Shown here piece after piece: positions 26,438 through 35,154 of a stretch of 52,694 nucleotides of DNA; positions within the stretch are counted from its first letter, which is position 1; every line of letters begins with the position of its first letter. Source of the DNA: Saprospiraceae bacterium (lineage in GTDB: Bacteria > Bacteroidota > Bacteroidia > Chitinophagales > Saprospiraceae); contig JAIYCH010000053.1 in NCBI GenBank assembly GCA_027488135.1, positions 1 to 52,694 of the forward strand. Direction: 5' to 3'. Position numbers and translations under genes: made by a program. The notes beneath the pieces were generated by a model. That model did no database searches, had not been told where the DNA came from, and worked only from the letters and a program-made list of their open reading frames with translations.

Positions 26438-27256
26438 CTAATTTTGTTCCTCAGGAAGCATTGCCCTGTAAAACTCAGGAATGCCTGAAAATAAATCCTC
26501 CCCTTCCATTTTTAACAAAGGTTTATCCTTAATTTCATTAATGGCACTTTGTAAACCCTCGTCAAGCAGTTCTTCCGCTTGAATTACAGCATCAGCGTAA
26601 ACTATAGCTCCTTGATGCAAAACCACCTCATCACCCGCGCGAAAAGCTGAAAGATCAGCCTCCTGCAAATTATTGATACTTGCCTTTGTAAAAAATTTGG
26701 TATCAAATGATTTCTCTAGGGTATCTTTAAAAACCGAATAAATCACCTTGACTTTATTAAAAAGAGGGTCATTTTTGTAAGCCGTTTTAAGATAGAAAGG
26801 AACTAAACTAGTCATCCATCCCTGACAATGTACGATATCAGGTGACCAGCCAAATTTCCTTACCGTCTCAATGACACCTTTACAGAAAAAAATCATTCTG
26901 TCAGAATTATCCTCATATTCCACTTCTTTGAGATCGTGAAAAATCTCTCTACCTTTGAAGAAATCATCATTATCTAAAAAATATACCTGCATTCGGATAT
27001 CTGGAAGTGAGGCAACTTTTATAATCAACGGAAAATCATCATCATCAACGATAATATTCATACCAGATAAGCGGACCACTTCGTGTAATCTATGTCTTCG
27101 CTCATTAATACATCCAAATTTAGGCATCAAAACCCTTACCTCCATTCCCTTTTCCTGAAGATATTGCGGCAACTTCCTGGAAAGTTTGGCAATTTCAGAA
27201 CCAAGTGTATAAGGTTCCATTTCTTGGGTTACAATCAAGACTTTTATTTTACCCAT
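26438..27256 (-). CDS. Stand-alone starch/glycogen synthase N-terminal (GT5) domain protein
   Basis: 272 aa. MGKIKVLIVTQEMEPYTLGS and LPQYLQEKGMEVRVLMPKFG correspond to the GT5 catalytic N-lobe (ADP-glucose:glucan transferase family), and SPDIVHCQGWMTSLVPFYL to its HGHDWHT-like motif. Full glycogen synthases are near 480 aa with a second GT-B lobe holding the nucleotide-sugar pocket; that lobe is absent and no split partner follows. The usual KxGGL loop reads YTLGS. Activity as a true synthase is therefore doubtful. Divergent from the flippase-like gene; DUF4270 lies 70 nt downstream. Confidence 0.82.
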   Translation of the reverse strand: MGKIKVLIVTQEMEPYTLGSEIAKLSRKLPQYLQEKGMEVRVLMPKFGCINERRHRLHEVVRLSGMNIIVDDDDFPLIIKVASLPDIRMQVYFLDNDDFFKGREIFHDLKEVEYEDNSDRMIFFCKGVIETVRKFGWSPDIVHCQGWMTSLVPFYLKTAYKNDPLFNKVKVIYSVFKDTLEKSFDTKFFTKASINNLQEADLSAFRAGDEVVLHQGAIVYADAVIQAEELLDEGLQSAINEIKDKPLLKMEGEDLFSGIPEFYRAMLPEEQN

Positions 27257-27429
27257 TGACTTACTTTTGTACTATTCTATAAGGAAGATTTCCAAAATAA
27301 TGTACAAAAGTACGAAAATTTTACGACAAAAAGGAAAAATAACAACATAACAATGCCTTCTCTTTTAGCTATTCCATTATATTTGCTATTTGTCTGCTGT
27401 CAATAGCCAAAATAAGATACTTCTTTTAT

Positions 27430-28491
27430 ATGAAAAAGACATTGTTGACCGGTCTGCAATTGGTCCTTTTTTTCGCTTTTGGATTTCTGTTGCTTTGGCT
27501 TTTGTATAGCAATCAACAGCAGGCTTATCTGGAAGATTGTGCTTTAAAGAATATTCCAGCTGCCCAATGTAGCCTTTGGGATAAACTTAAAAATGATTTC
27601 TCAGGGGTCAATTATTTTTGGATTTACGCAAGCCTTTTTTGTTACGGCATTTCAAATCTTAGCAGAGCCATACGTTGGAAAATGCTATTACACCCCATGG
27701 GGTATCACCCAAAATTAAGCAATGCGTTTTTCACGACCATAGTTGGGTATCTTGCAAATTTGGCCCTTCCCCGTTTTGGAGAAGTTGCCAGAGCCGGATC
27801 TATAGCCAAATATGAGAAAATCCCTGTGGAAAAAGCTATCGGTACTATTGTCGTGGACAGAATTGCTGATCTTTTCATGATTTTAGCCATTACCCTGTTA
27901 GGATTTATCATCGAATTTGATAAAATTTCAGCCATCGCTGTAAAATATATTAATCCCAATGAACGCTTTGGGGAGAAAATAGGCTTAATCGTTTTCCTGC
28001 TTTCAGCAATGATTATACTGACGCTGCTAGCCTGGAAGTTTAGAAAAAAAATGAGTAACTGGGCTGTTTTTAATACCATCCGACATCTCTTCGAAGGTTT
28101 TGTCAGTGGGCTAAAAAGCATAAAGGAAATTCCCAGTAAAAGTCGGTTTCTGCTGCATACTGTCATCATCTGGACAATGTATTTTTTAATGACTTACCTC
28201 ACCCTACTTTCATTTCATATTACTGAAAATTTAACGGTATCAGCTGCATTATTTGTTTTTATACTCGGTGGTTGGGGCATTGTAGTTCCTTCTCCAGGCG
28301 GGATGGGAACCTATCATTTTATGACTCAAATTGGTCTTGCTGTGTATGGAATTAGCTTTGAAGATGGTTTTTCTTGGGCCAATATTTCCTTTTTCACTAT
28401 CCAAATTGGGGGTACGCTGCTGTATGGCGCTATTTCGCTCATCTGCCTGCCAATAATAAACAGAGGTTATAAGCCAAAAGTTACCTTATAA
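27430..28491 (+). CDS. Lysylphosphatidylglycerol synthase TM-region/UPF0104-type membrane protein
   Basis: 353 aa with about eight hydrophobic helices. Typical family pieces: YASLFCYGISNLSRAIRWKM, FFTTIVGYLANLALPRFGE and PSPGGMGTYHFMTQIGLAVYG. This is the flippase-like membrane half of MprF, without the aminoacyl-transfer domain; relatives are thought to move lipids or glycolipids across the inner membrane. A Cys-containing periplasmic loop sits between helix 1 and 2. It ends 2 nt before rfaE2, so the two are coupled and a role in heptose/LPS-type surface glycan assembly is an inference. Confidence 0.88.
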   Translation: MKKTLLTGLQLVLFFAFGFLLLWLLYSNQQQAYLEDCALKNIPAAQCSLWDKLKNDFSGVNYFWIYASLFCYGISNLSRAIRWKMLLHPMGYHPKLSNAFFTTIVGYLANLALPRFGEVARAGSIAKYEKIPVEKAIGTIVVDRIADLFMILAITLLGFIIEFDKISAIAVKYINPNERFGEKIGLIVFLLSAMIILTLLAWKFRKKMSNWAVFNTIRHLFEGFVSGLKSIKEIPSKSRFLLHTVIIWTMYFLMTYLTLLSFHITENLTVSAALFVFILGGWGIVVPSPGGMGTYHFMTQIGLAVYGISFEDGFSWANISFFTIQIGGTLLYGAISLICLPIINRGYKPKVTL

Positions 28492-28493
28492 AA

Positions 28494-29006
28494 ATGAGTG
28501 TAAAGGAAAATATTGAAAATAAAATAATGCCCAATATGGAAATTGCCCTCAACATAATTTCCATCTGGAAGAATAACAAAGAAAAAATTGTATTTACGAA
28601 CGGATGTTTTGATCTTTTTCATGCCGGGCACGCCCATTCTTTGGCAGATGCTGCAAAATATGGGACGAAACTCATTGTTGGTCTGAATGACGATGCCTCT
28701 GTACACAAACTAAAAGGAAGAAACCGGCCTATTAACAAACTAAGTTCAAGAGCTTTTGTATTAGCCTCCCTTCAAGCAGTCGATCTGGTCATTCCCTTCT
28801 CTGAATTAAACCCTGAAAATTTAATTCAGGCCATTATTCCAGATGTTCTCGCAAAAGGCAGTGACTATACCCTTGAAAATATAGTTGGTGCAGCTTTTGT
28901 TTTGGAAAATAAGGGCGAAGTGGTGCGAATTCCTCTATTGCCTGATATATCTTCCACAAAAATTGCCGATGTTATGCTTAAAAAAAATGACCAGGATGCA
29001 AACTAA
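28494..29006 (+). CDS. rfaE2: D-glycero-beta-D-manno-heptose 1-phosphate adenylyltransferase
   Basis: 170 aa cytidylyltransferase-like fold. FTNGCFDLFHAGHAHSL has the HxGH nucleotide-binding motif, and LIVGLNDDASVHKLKGRNRP with LPDISSTKIADVM (ISST-type motif) match the adenylyltransferase half of HldE. It lacks the kinase half, as in organisms where RfaE is split. It makes ADP-heptose for LPS inner core or glycoproteins. Start ATG 28494 is coupled to the upstream flippase gene; the next gene overlaps its end. Confidence 0.93.
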   Translation: MSVKENIENKIMPNMEIALNIISIWKNNKEKIVFTNGCFDLFHAGHAHSLADAAKYGTKLIVGLNDDASVHKLKGRNRPINKLSSRAFVLASLQAVDLVIPFSELNPENLIQAIIPDVLAKGSDYTLENIVGAAFVLENKGEVVRIPLLPDISSTKIADVMLKKNDQDAN

Positions 29007-30021
29007 AATACAAGACGTTATTCGTGTTCTTTCTTCGCATGCTCCTTTAAGCTGGCAGGAAGATTATGATAATTGCGGGCTTTTGGTTGGCGACCATCAA
29101 ACTGTTATAACAGGTATTATGACTTGCCTGGACGTGACCCTCGAAGTTATTAATGAAACTATTCAAAATGGAGCCAATTTGATCGTTTCACACCACCCTA
29201 TCCTTTTTAAGCCATTAAAAAAATTATCCCAGGGAGGTTTTGTTGAAAATATACTTCTTAAAGCCATAAAAAATGACATTGCCATTTATGTTATTCATAC
29301 CAATTTAGATAACGCCTATCACAGAGGCATAAATGAAACTTTAGCGAAAATCATTGGGCTTCATAATAGATCCATTCTGCAAGAAAAACCGGGTTTGTTA
29401 TTACAAATTCAATGTGTCCTTTCAGAGAATGAAGCAAATAAAATACTACCTCAAATAAAGTTACTGAAGCCTCATTCACTTTCTTATCAAGCTGGAATAG
29501 CAAATATGTCAGAGGGTAAATTGTCAATGGTTCTTCTTAATCATCAACTTTCCGAAGCATGTCAAATGATTGATTCATTAACAGATAAAACTCCTTTTAA
29601 AGAAATTACCGAGGTAAAAAACACTTCACCCCTGGTGGGCGCAGGTATGGTTGGATATCTCGATCAACCAATGCCCTCTGTTGATTTCTTAGATTTATTA
29701 AAAAACGTCTTATCCCTCAAAGTTATAAAACATACTTTTCTTTGCAAGGATAAAATTCATAAGGTTGCTATCTGTGGCGGAAGTGGGAGCTTTTTATTGA
29801 CTGATGCCCTTCGCGCACAAGCTGATATATTTGTCACCTCCGATTACAAATACCACCAGTTTCAGGAAGCAAATAATAAAATTATAATCGCCGATATTGG
29901 TCATTATGAATCAGAAGTGTGTGCCGTTAACTTAATAAAGCAAATTATTTCTGAAAAATTTACTAATTTTGCCATTCGGTCAACAACCGTAGTTACCAAT
30001 CCGGTGTATTATCACCAATAA
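28996..30021 (+). CDS. Nif3-like dinuclear metal-centre protein
   Basis: About 341 aa. N-terminal DYDNCGLLVGD and LIVSHHPILFKPLKKL carry the metal-ligand His residues, VIHTNLDNA another ligand, and the C-terminal part repeats the fold with VAICGGSGSFLLTDAL and IIADIGHYESE. A mid-protein PII-like insert (about 130-230) is typical of the longer bacterial forms. Family members (YbgI/Nif3, GTP cyclohydrolase 1 type 2-like) have no settled function. Start chosen at ATG 28996 (ATG 28987 possible), overlapping rfaE2 by 11 nt. Confidence 0.93.
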   Translation: MQTKIQDVIRVLSSHAPLSWQEDYDNCGLLVGDHQTVITGIMTCLDVTLEVINETIQNGANLIVSHHPILFKPLKKLSQGGFVENILLKAIKNDIAIYVIHTNLDNAYHRGINETLAKIIGLHNRSILQEKPGLLLQIQCVLSENEANKILPQIKLLKPHSLSYQAGIANMSEGKLSMVLLNHQLSEACQMIDSLTDKTPFKEITEVKNTSPLVGAGMVGYLDQPMPSVDFLDLLKNVLSLKVIKHTFLCKDKIHKVAICGGSGSFLLTDALRAQADIFVTSDYKYHQFQEANNKIIIADIGHYESEVCAVNLIKQIISEKFTNFAIRSTTVVTNPVYYHQ

Positions 30022-30049
30022 TTTCGAATATATCATAAACCTGCCCAAC

Positions 30050-30814
30050 ATGGCCGTTGAAAAAACAGTAGCTGAAAAGTTGAAAATGCTCTACGAGCTT
30101 CAACAAATAGACTCTAAAATAGACCAGATTGCCGTACTTAGAGGCGAATTACCTATAGAGGTAAGCGACTTGGAAGATGAAATCGTCGGCCTTGATACGC
30201 GTATCGAAAAAGCAAAATCCATTGTAGAAGATCATGTTCGCAATGCAGCTCAATATGACGCCTCTATTAAAGAATCTGAAAGTTTAATTGTCCGTTACCA
30301 AACGCAACTTGATAATGTTAAAAATAATAGAGAATTTGAAGCCCTTACCAAAGAGTTAGAACTTCAAAAACTTGAAATTCAGCTATCTGAAAGAAGGAAG
30401 AAGAATGTAATCATCGAAATTGAAAATAAAAAGGAAGCGCTGACCACCAGTATTTCAAAAAGAGATGTAAAACAAAAGGAATTAGAGCAGAAAAAAATTG
30501 AACTCGACGATATTATAGCTAAAACAAATGACGAAGAAAATGCGCTTCGTAAACGCTCTGTGAAAGCTAGAAATGGTATCGAAGAAAGATTACTAAAGTC
30601 TTACGACAAAATAAGAAAATCTTACAGAAACGGTCTCGCTGTGGTAACTATTCAAAGAGATTCCTGCGGAGGTTGTTTCAATAAAATTCCACCACAGGTG
30701 AAATTAGAGATTTTTACTTGTAAAAATATTATGGCTTGTGAACATTGCGGCAGAATTTTAGTGGACGAGTTCACTGTCGAAATGAATGCTAAAGAAACCA
30801 GCGCTAAAGCTTAA
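30050..30814 (+). CDS. Coiled-coil protein with C4 zinc ribbon (DUF164/CdsZ type)
   Basis: 254 aa. Residues about 10-185 form a long charged coiled coil; the C-terminus is a zinc ribbon with CGGCFNKIPP and ACEHCGRILV (four Cys). The pair Nif3-like plus zinc-ribbon coiled-coil protein is a conserved neighbourhood in many bacteria. The family has been linked to flagella-independent nucleic-acid or translation-associated roles, none proven for this copy. It starts 28 nt after the Nif3-like stop and ends at a strong terminator. Confidence 0.9.
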   Translation: MAVEKTVAEKLKMLYELQQIDSKIDQIAVLRGELPIEVSDLEDEIVGLDTRIEKAKSIVEDHVRNAAQYDASIKESESLIVRYQTQLDNVKNNREFEALTKELELQKLEIQLSERRKKNVIIEIENKKEALTTSISKRDVKQKELEQKKIELDDIIAKTNDEENALRKRSVKARNGIEERLLKSYDKIRKSYRNGLAVVTIQRDSCGGCFNKIPPQVKLEIFTCKNIMACEHCGRILVDEFTVEMNAKETSAKA

Positions 30815-30839
30815 ATTTTTCTATTTAAAGTTTTCTCGG

Positions 30840-30890
30840 CAAGGGTATAAAATAGAGATTTATCTCCTTTTTTATACCCTTGTTTTCGTT
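30840..30890 (+). terminator. Terminator of the rfaE2/Nif3/zinc-ribbon unit
   Basis: CAAGGGTATAAAA (30840-30852) pairs with TTTTATACCCTTG (30870-30882), 13 pairs, followed by a T-rich tail. Confidence 0.88.
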
Positions 30891-30973
30891 TTACCAATAT
30901 AATTGAATGATTTCACCTTATATTAATCCAAAAGAATTATATTTAGTAACTTAATAACCTAAAAAAACAAAAA

Positions 30974-31591
30974 ATGAAAAAAATAATGCTCCTCCTCTGG
31001 GTCGTATTCAGTGTAAATATGACGTTGAATGCCCAGTGGGTAAAATTGTTCGAAGGAGAACATTTAAAAGCATGGAAAGCAAGCGAAAATCCTGAAACTT
31101 TCAATCTGACGGAAGGAGCTTTAACCGTTCATGGCCCCCGAGCTCACCTTTTTTACGACGGGCCTCTTGCAAATCATAATTTCAAGGATTTTGAATTAAA
31201 AGTGCAGATTATGACTTTTCCTCAGGCCAATTCTGGTCTTTATATTCATACTGAGTTTTTGGAAAAAACATGGCCTGCAAAAGGGTACGAAATACAAGTT
31301 AATAATTCTCAAAGTGACTGGAGGAGAACGGCCAGCCTTTACAATATAGTGGATGTTGCCGAGGTAAATACCCCCGATAATGAATGGTTTGAACTACATG
31401 TAACCGTTAAGGGTAAAAGAATCATAACACAAATAAATGGCGTTACTATCGTTGATTATACTGAGCCCAAAACACCTCTGAGAAAAGAAGGCCAACTTCA
31501 AAGAATCTTAAGTAGTGGAACCATTGCTATTCAAGGTCATGACCCAAATAGCAAGGTCAATTATAAGGACTTAATGGTCAAAATAAATTAA
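30974..31591 (+). CDS. Secreted DUF1080 (3-keto-disaccharide hydrolase-like) protein
   Basis: 205 aa. Signal peptide (MKKIMLLLWVVFSVNMTLNA) followed by a single concanavalin-like beta-sandwich: WVKLFEGEHLKAWKAS at the start, SGLYIHTEFLEKTWPAKGYE, then WFELHVTVKGKRIITQINGV and SGTIAIQGHDPNSKVNYKDL at the end. This is the DUF1080 module of secreted glycan-acting proteins, some of which cleave 3-keto-glycosides. Whether it works with the exported Gfo/Idh/MocA enzyme 22 kb away is speculative. Monocistronic between two terminators. Confidence 0.9.
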   Translation: MKKIMLLLWVVFSVNMTLNAQWVKLFEGEHLKAWKASENPETFNLTEGALTVHGPRAHLFYDGPLANHNFKDFELKVQIMTFPQANSGLYIHTEFLEKTWPAKGYEIQVNNSQSDWRRTASLYNIVDVAEVNTPDNEWFELHVTVKGKRIITQINGVTIVDYTEPKTPLRKEGQLQRILSSGTIAIQGHDPNSKVNYKDLMVKIN

Positions 31592-31632
31592 CAATTACCT
31601 GATTTAGTAAAAACATCAGGCTGTAACTAACC

Positions 31633-31667
31633 AAAAAGGGCGAAATGAAATCCATTTCGCCCTTTTT
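31633..31667. terminator. Bidirectional terminator between convergent genes
   Basis: AAAAAGGGCGAAATG (31633-31647) pairs perfectly with CATTTCGCCCTTTTT (31653-31667): a 15-bp stem with a 5-nt loop whose A and T flanks serve both strands. Confidence 0.92.
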
Positions 31668-31695
31668 ACGTATTTCTGACTGAAGTGTAAGTTTA

Positions 31696-32220
31696 TTATT
31701 TCGTAGCAGGAACAACCAACATTTTTGTCCTAACAAGAGCGGTAATATCTTCTGATTCAGGTGTAAACAAAAGAGCATTAAAAGAACTCGTATCAAAAAC
31801 CATAACAAACTTGTTTTCTGTACAAACCTCTTTAATTTTTGCCGTTATTTTGTCCACAATAGGTTTTAACAGTTCCTCTCTTTTTACCTGGAGTTTTTGT
31901 TGTATTTGTTGCTCAAAAGCCTGGATTGCTTCTTGTTCTTTTTGAAGTAACTCCTGTTGCTCTTTTTCCTTTATAGGGGCAAGATTACCAGATTGCTGCT
32001 CCTTCATAAAAGCAATATAATTATTTTTAAATTTCTCAGCCATCGCCTGACCTTCAGCTACCAGGGTGTTTTGGTATTCCTCCAAATCAATGTCTGCCTT
32101 GCGGGTGTCTGTTAATGAAGTCAAAAAAGCATTGAAGTTCATGTGACCATAACGCTGTGCGTTTAGTTCAACAGAGGAAACTATAAGTAGGGAAAACAAA
32201 AATATTCTAATCATTGTCAT
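31696..32220 (-). CDS. OmpH/Skp-family periplasmic chaperone
   Basis: 174 aa: signal peptide (MTMIRIFLFSLLIVSSVELN), a short beta part (RYGHMNFNAFLTSL), a long Gln/Glu/Lys-rich helical hairpin (about 45-130), then a beta end (FVMVFDTSSFNALLFT, ITALVRTKML). This is the jellyfish-tentacle layout of Skp, which holds unfolded outer-membrane proteins. Start ATG 32220; a Met two codons in is an alternative. The 180-nt spacer to the next gene upstream shows nothing distinctive. Confidence 0.9.
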   Translation of the reverse strand: MTMIRIFLFSLLIVSSVELNAQRYGHMNFNAFLTSLTDTRKADIDLEEYQNTLVAEGQAMAEKFKNNYIAFMKEQQSGNLAPIKEKEQQELLQKEQEAIQAFEQQIQQKLQVKREELLKPIVDKITAKIKEVCTENKFVMVFDTSSFNALLFTPESEDITALVRTKMLVVPATK

Positions 32221-32400
32221 TTGTTTTTAATAAGAACGACAAAAATAATGGATATCTTTTGAATTATGCCATAATTTATAAAAGATTAATTTTTTAAATC
32301 AATTTTCTATCTAAATTCCTCCTGTTTTAGGCAAATGTCCATAGAAATTCAATCTATTTCAAACCATGTTTAGCGGCATTAACCCTTAGAATGGCATTTT

Positions 32401-34056
32401 TCAAATTTTCAGGTAAATCTTAGTTTGCGTACTACCATTTGCAAGGGTAACAATAACCAGATAGGTTCCCTTAGCTAAGGAAAAGGGCAAAGAGACAAAA
32501 TTATCCCCCTTATTAATAATTCCTCTGAAAACATTTTTTTCGCCAGACCAAACAGAAACCTCTCCATTTTCTGAAATACTTTCTAAATAAAAGCGTCCAT
32601 CTCCTGGATTTGGGAATAAATTAAATGGGGGAACCTTCCATTTTTCTGTAAGACGGGTGACCGTTAAAGGGATAAAACCCAAAAACCCACTATAAGCAGA
32701 AGAAAAGGGCAAATTGACATTTGCTATGGATACTTTCCCGCGATAGGCCCCGGAAAATAACAAAGAATGACCATCAAACTGCCTGAACTGCGAAGGGAAG
32801 GCAGTTCCGTCCCCCGAAAATGTTAACATAGTTTGAGGCTTTCCATCTTCTGAAGTCCATGTTGAAATGAAAGAATGAAAGGATTGAAATGTCTCTGTTG
32901 GGGCACCCTGCCAGCGCAATTTCCCCAAAGAATATCCACTTAACCATACACTTCCGTCAGTTTTATACACAGCTAAAGGAGCTTGTACGTTCTCACCGCC
33001 TAACACGGTAGCCCAATGGGCATTGCCTCCAAAAGCTATTTTTATTAAAAAAATATCCGACAATCCGTCTTGAGATTGTATGCTTATACTCTCCCCTATT
33101 TTCATTACCCCCGCGAGAGAACCAGACAAGTAAATATCGCCACTTTTAATATCCATAAAGGAAGTAAGTAATCTTTGCTCATAAACACCACCAAATTTCA
33201 CCAGTTTTTCTGCGCTTAAATCCTCTTTTCGAAGATATACTAAAAAAACATCCCAGTCGCGGGTTGATGCTACAACAGATAGTGAATCGACTAAAACATC
33301 CCGATCAAAATTACCTGCAATACCTATTAAATTTCCGCGTACAAATAAAGAAATGGCTTGCATTTGATTGTTCGGGAAGCTACCGGAGAAGGCCTTCAAT
33401 TGTTTTACTTTTCCTGAATTTAGAGAAAAAATGCCAGTGAAAACTGATGATTCACCCGTACCATAAAGGGTTTGGCCATTATCAAAAGTTATATTATCTT
33501 GAAAACTTCCACATAGTATAAGTTCATTACCAGTTTCGTCCAAATGCATTTGACCCCAATCCTGCCAGCTACTACCTTGAAAAAGAGAGATCCATAATAA
33601 GTCACCTTTCTCATTTATTCTGGCTATAAATATAGCTTTTGAGTTTCCCTCTGTTGTAAATGTTTGTTGGTTAATCTTGATTCGCTCGGTAAAACTTCCC
33701 GACAGGATAATATCACCATTTGCCAAATTTTTTGCATCAAACAAAACATCATTTCTTGAACCTCCCCAAGACAACAAGACCTTAAACTGACCTTGCATCC
33801 ATTTACCTAAAAATAGATCATTTTCGCCAGCCGACGTCCACTCCCTATTTAAATCATTCCAGGAACCTCTGTAATTTCCAGCCATGATTGTGTCGCCACC
33901 AGTATTTTTAAAAAACGACATCACCTCAATGTCCCCTTTGATAGACATTTGATAAGGTATTTCTAGAACCTGTGCGGTGACTGAATTATTTTTTATGCAT
34001 AGGATCAGTGTGATAACAGATATAAATCTTAAAATTTGCTGTAATTTGCTGTCCAT
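32401..34056 (-). CDS. T9SS-exported repeat protein (beta-propeller-like)
   Basis: 551 aa: signal peptide (ISVITLILCIKNNSVTAQ), then repeated segments of the type NGDIILSGSFTERIKI, NELILCGSFQDNI, GDIYLSGSLAGVM, SVWLSGYSLGKLR, about 50 residues apart, giving a blade-like repeat (about 40-450). The C-terminal sorting domain reads FNLFPNPGDGRFYLES ... KGTYLVIVTLANG, so export and surface anchoring through T9SS is expected. No catalytic motif is visible; a binding or structural role is likely. Divergent from the TPR lipoprotein with a 16-nt gap. Confidence 0.82.
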   Translation of the reverse strand: MDSKLQQILRFISVITLILCIKNNSVTAQVLEIPYQMSIKGDIEVMSFFKNTGGDTIMAGNYRGSWNDLNREWTSAGENDLFLGKWMQGQFKVLLSWGGSRNDVLFDAKNLANGDIILSGSFTERIKINQQTFTTEGNSKAIFIARINEKGDLLWISLFQGSSWQDWGQMHLDETGNELILCGSFQDNITFDNGQTLYGTGESSVFTGIFSLNSGKVKQLKAFSGSFPNNQMQAISLFVRGNLIGIAGNFDRDVLVDSLSVVASTRDWDVFLVYLRKEDLSAEKLVKFGGVYEQRLLTSFMDIKSGDIYLSGSLAGVMKIGESISIQSQDGLSDIFLIKIAFGGNAHWATVLGGENVQAPLAVYKTDGSVWLSGYSLGKLRWQGAPTETFQSFHSFISTWTSEDGKPQTMLTFSGDGTAFPSQFRQFDGHSLLFSGAYRGKVSIANVNLPFSSAYSGFLGFIPLTVTRLTEKWKVPPFNLFPNPGDGRFYLESISENGEVSVWSGEKNVFRGIINKGDNFVSLPFSLAKGTYLVIVTLANGSTQTKIYLKI

Positions 34057-34090
34057 AATTTAAATAAATTCAATGTTTAATATAGTTAAA

Positions 34091-35095
34091 ATGGAAAAAG
34101 GCCTAAGCAAGTTTATTTTACTGGCTACATTATTTTTATATGGCTGTAAAAATAACGATAAACCCTTTGTCGATGTTTCTCCGTCTGATTTTGAGAATAC
34201 CCTTAAAAATATGAACGTGGCTATCGGAAGTACTCCTGACGAAGATAGTTTATACCTTGTCAGGGGTAGTTTTTACCTTGAAAATGAAAAATTTGAGGAA
34301 GCAGTCCTTGATTTTATGCAAGCATGGAAATTAGACTCAACCCATCCGGAAGCACTTCATAAACTTTCTGACACCTATTTGGCCTATTTTAAGTCTTACG
34401 AAGCACTTCAAATTTTAATAAAAGCAGCTGAAAAATTTCCCTATTCAGCACCAACTATGAGGCATCTTGCCAAACTTCAACTTATTCTAAAACAATATGA
34501 CGAAGGATTCAAAACGTTAGAAAAAGCAAGAAATATTGGTGAGGGGATGCCTGAAACCGCTTTTTTAACGGGTATATTTTTCAAAGAAATAGGTGATACC
34601 GCAAGGGCCATAAATAGCTTACAGGAGGCGATAGAAGGGGATGCTGATATTGAGGATGCATGGATTATTTTAGGTCAGCTTCAGGAGGCGAAGGGAAATG
34701 CTATTGCAAAAAAATACTATGAGACAGCTTTACAGAGGAATCCTTCCAATAAACAGGCTTTAATGGCAAAAGCAAATTTTCTCGCTAAAAATAATGATCT
34801 GCTATCTGCTCTTCGTATTTTTAAGAAATTGCAAAGCCTTGAACCAGAAAATGCAGATCCATATTTCAATGCAGGCTTAATCTTTCTCGATGTAGATTCC
34901 ATAGAACAGGCATCAAGCCAATTTGACCAGGCCATTTCATTGAATCCACTGCTTATTGAAGGGCAATTTTATTGCGGATTAAGTGCTGAATGGTTAGGAG
35001 ATAATGAAAAAGCGAAGAAACATTACCAACTAGCTCTTCGATTAGCCCCTGATTACAAAGATGCAAAAGATGGATTGGTTCGACTAAATAAATAA
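34091..35095 (+). CDS. TPR-repeat lipoprotein
   Basis: About 334 aa. Lipoprotein signal MEKGLSKFILLATLFLYGC (lipobox LYGC), then roughly seven tetratricopeptide repeats from about residue 50 to the end (LYLVRGSFYLENEKFEEAVL, PEALHKLSDTYLAYFKSYEA, ADPYFNAGLIFLDVDSIEQA and others), making a superhelical protein-binding scaffold. Probably faces the periplasm; partners unknown. Start ATG 34091 gives the clean lipobox; ATG 34073 is also open. It is followed by the MBL gene 59 nt on. Confidence 0.85.
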   Translation: MEKGLSKFILLATLFLYGCKNNDKPFVDVSPSDFENTLKNMNVAIGSTPDEDSLYLVRGSFYLENEKFEEAVLDFMQAWKLDSTHPEALHKLSDTYLAYFKSYEALQILIKAAEKFPYSAPTMRHLAKLQLILKQYDEGFKTLEKARNIGEGMPETAFLTGIFFKEIGDTARAINSLQEAIEGDADIEDAWIILGQLQEAKGNAIAKKYYETALQRNPSNKQALMAKANFLAKNNDLLSALRIFKKLQSLEPENADPYFNAGLIFLDVDSIEQASSQFDQAISLNPLLIEGQFYCGLSAEWLGDNEKAKKHYQLALRLAPDYKDAKDGLVRLNK

Positions 35096-35154
35096 GGTTG
35101 CCTTTTATACCCTTTGCCTTGAAAAGTATCGTATATTGGAGTAAATAAAAAATT

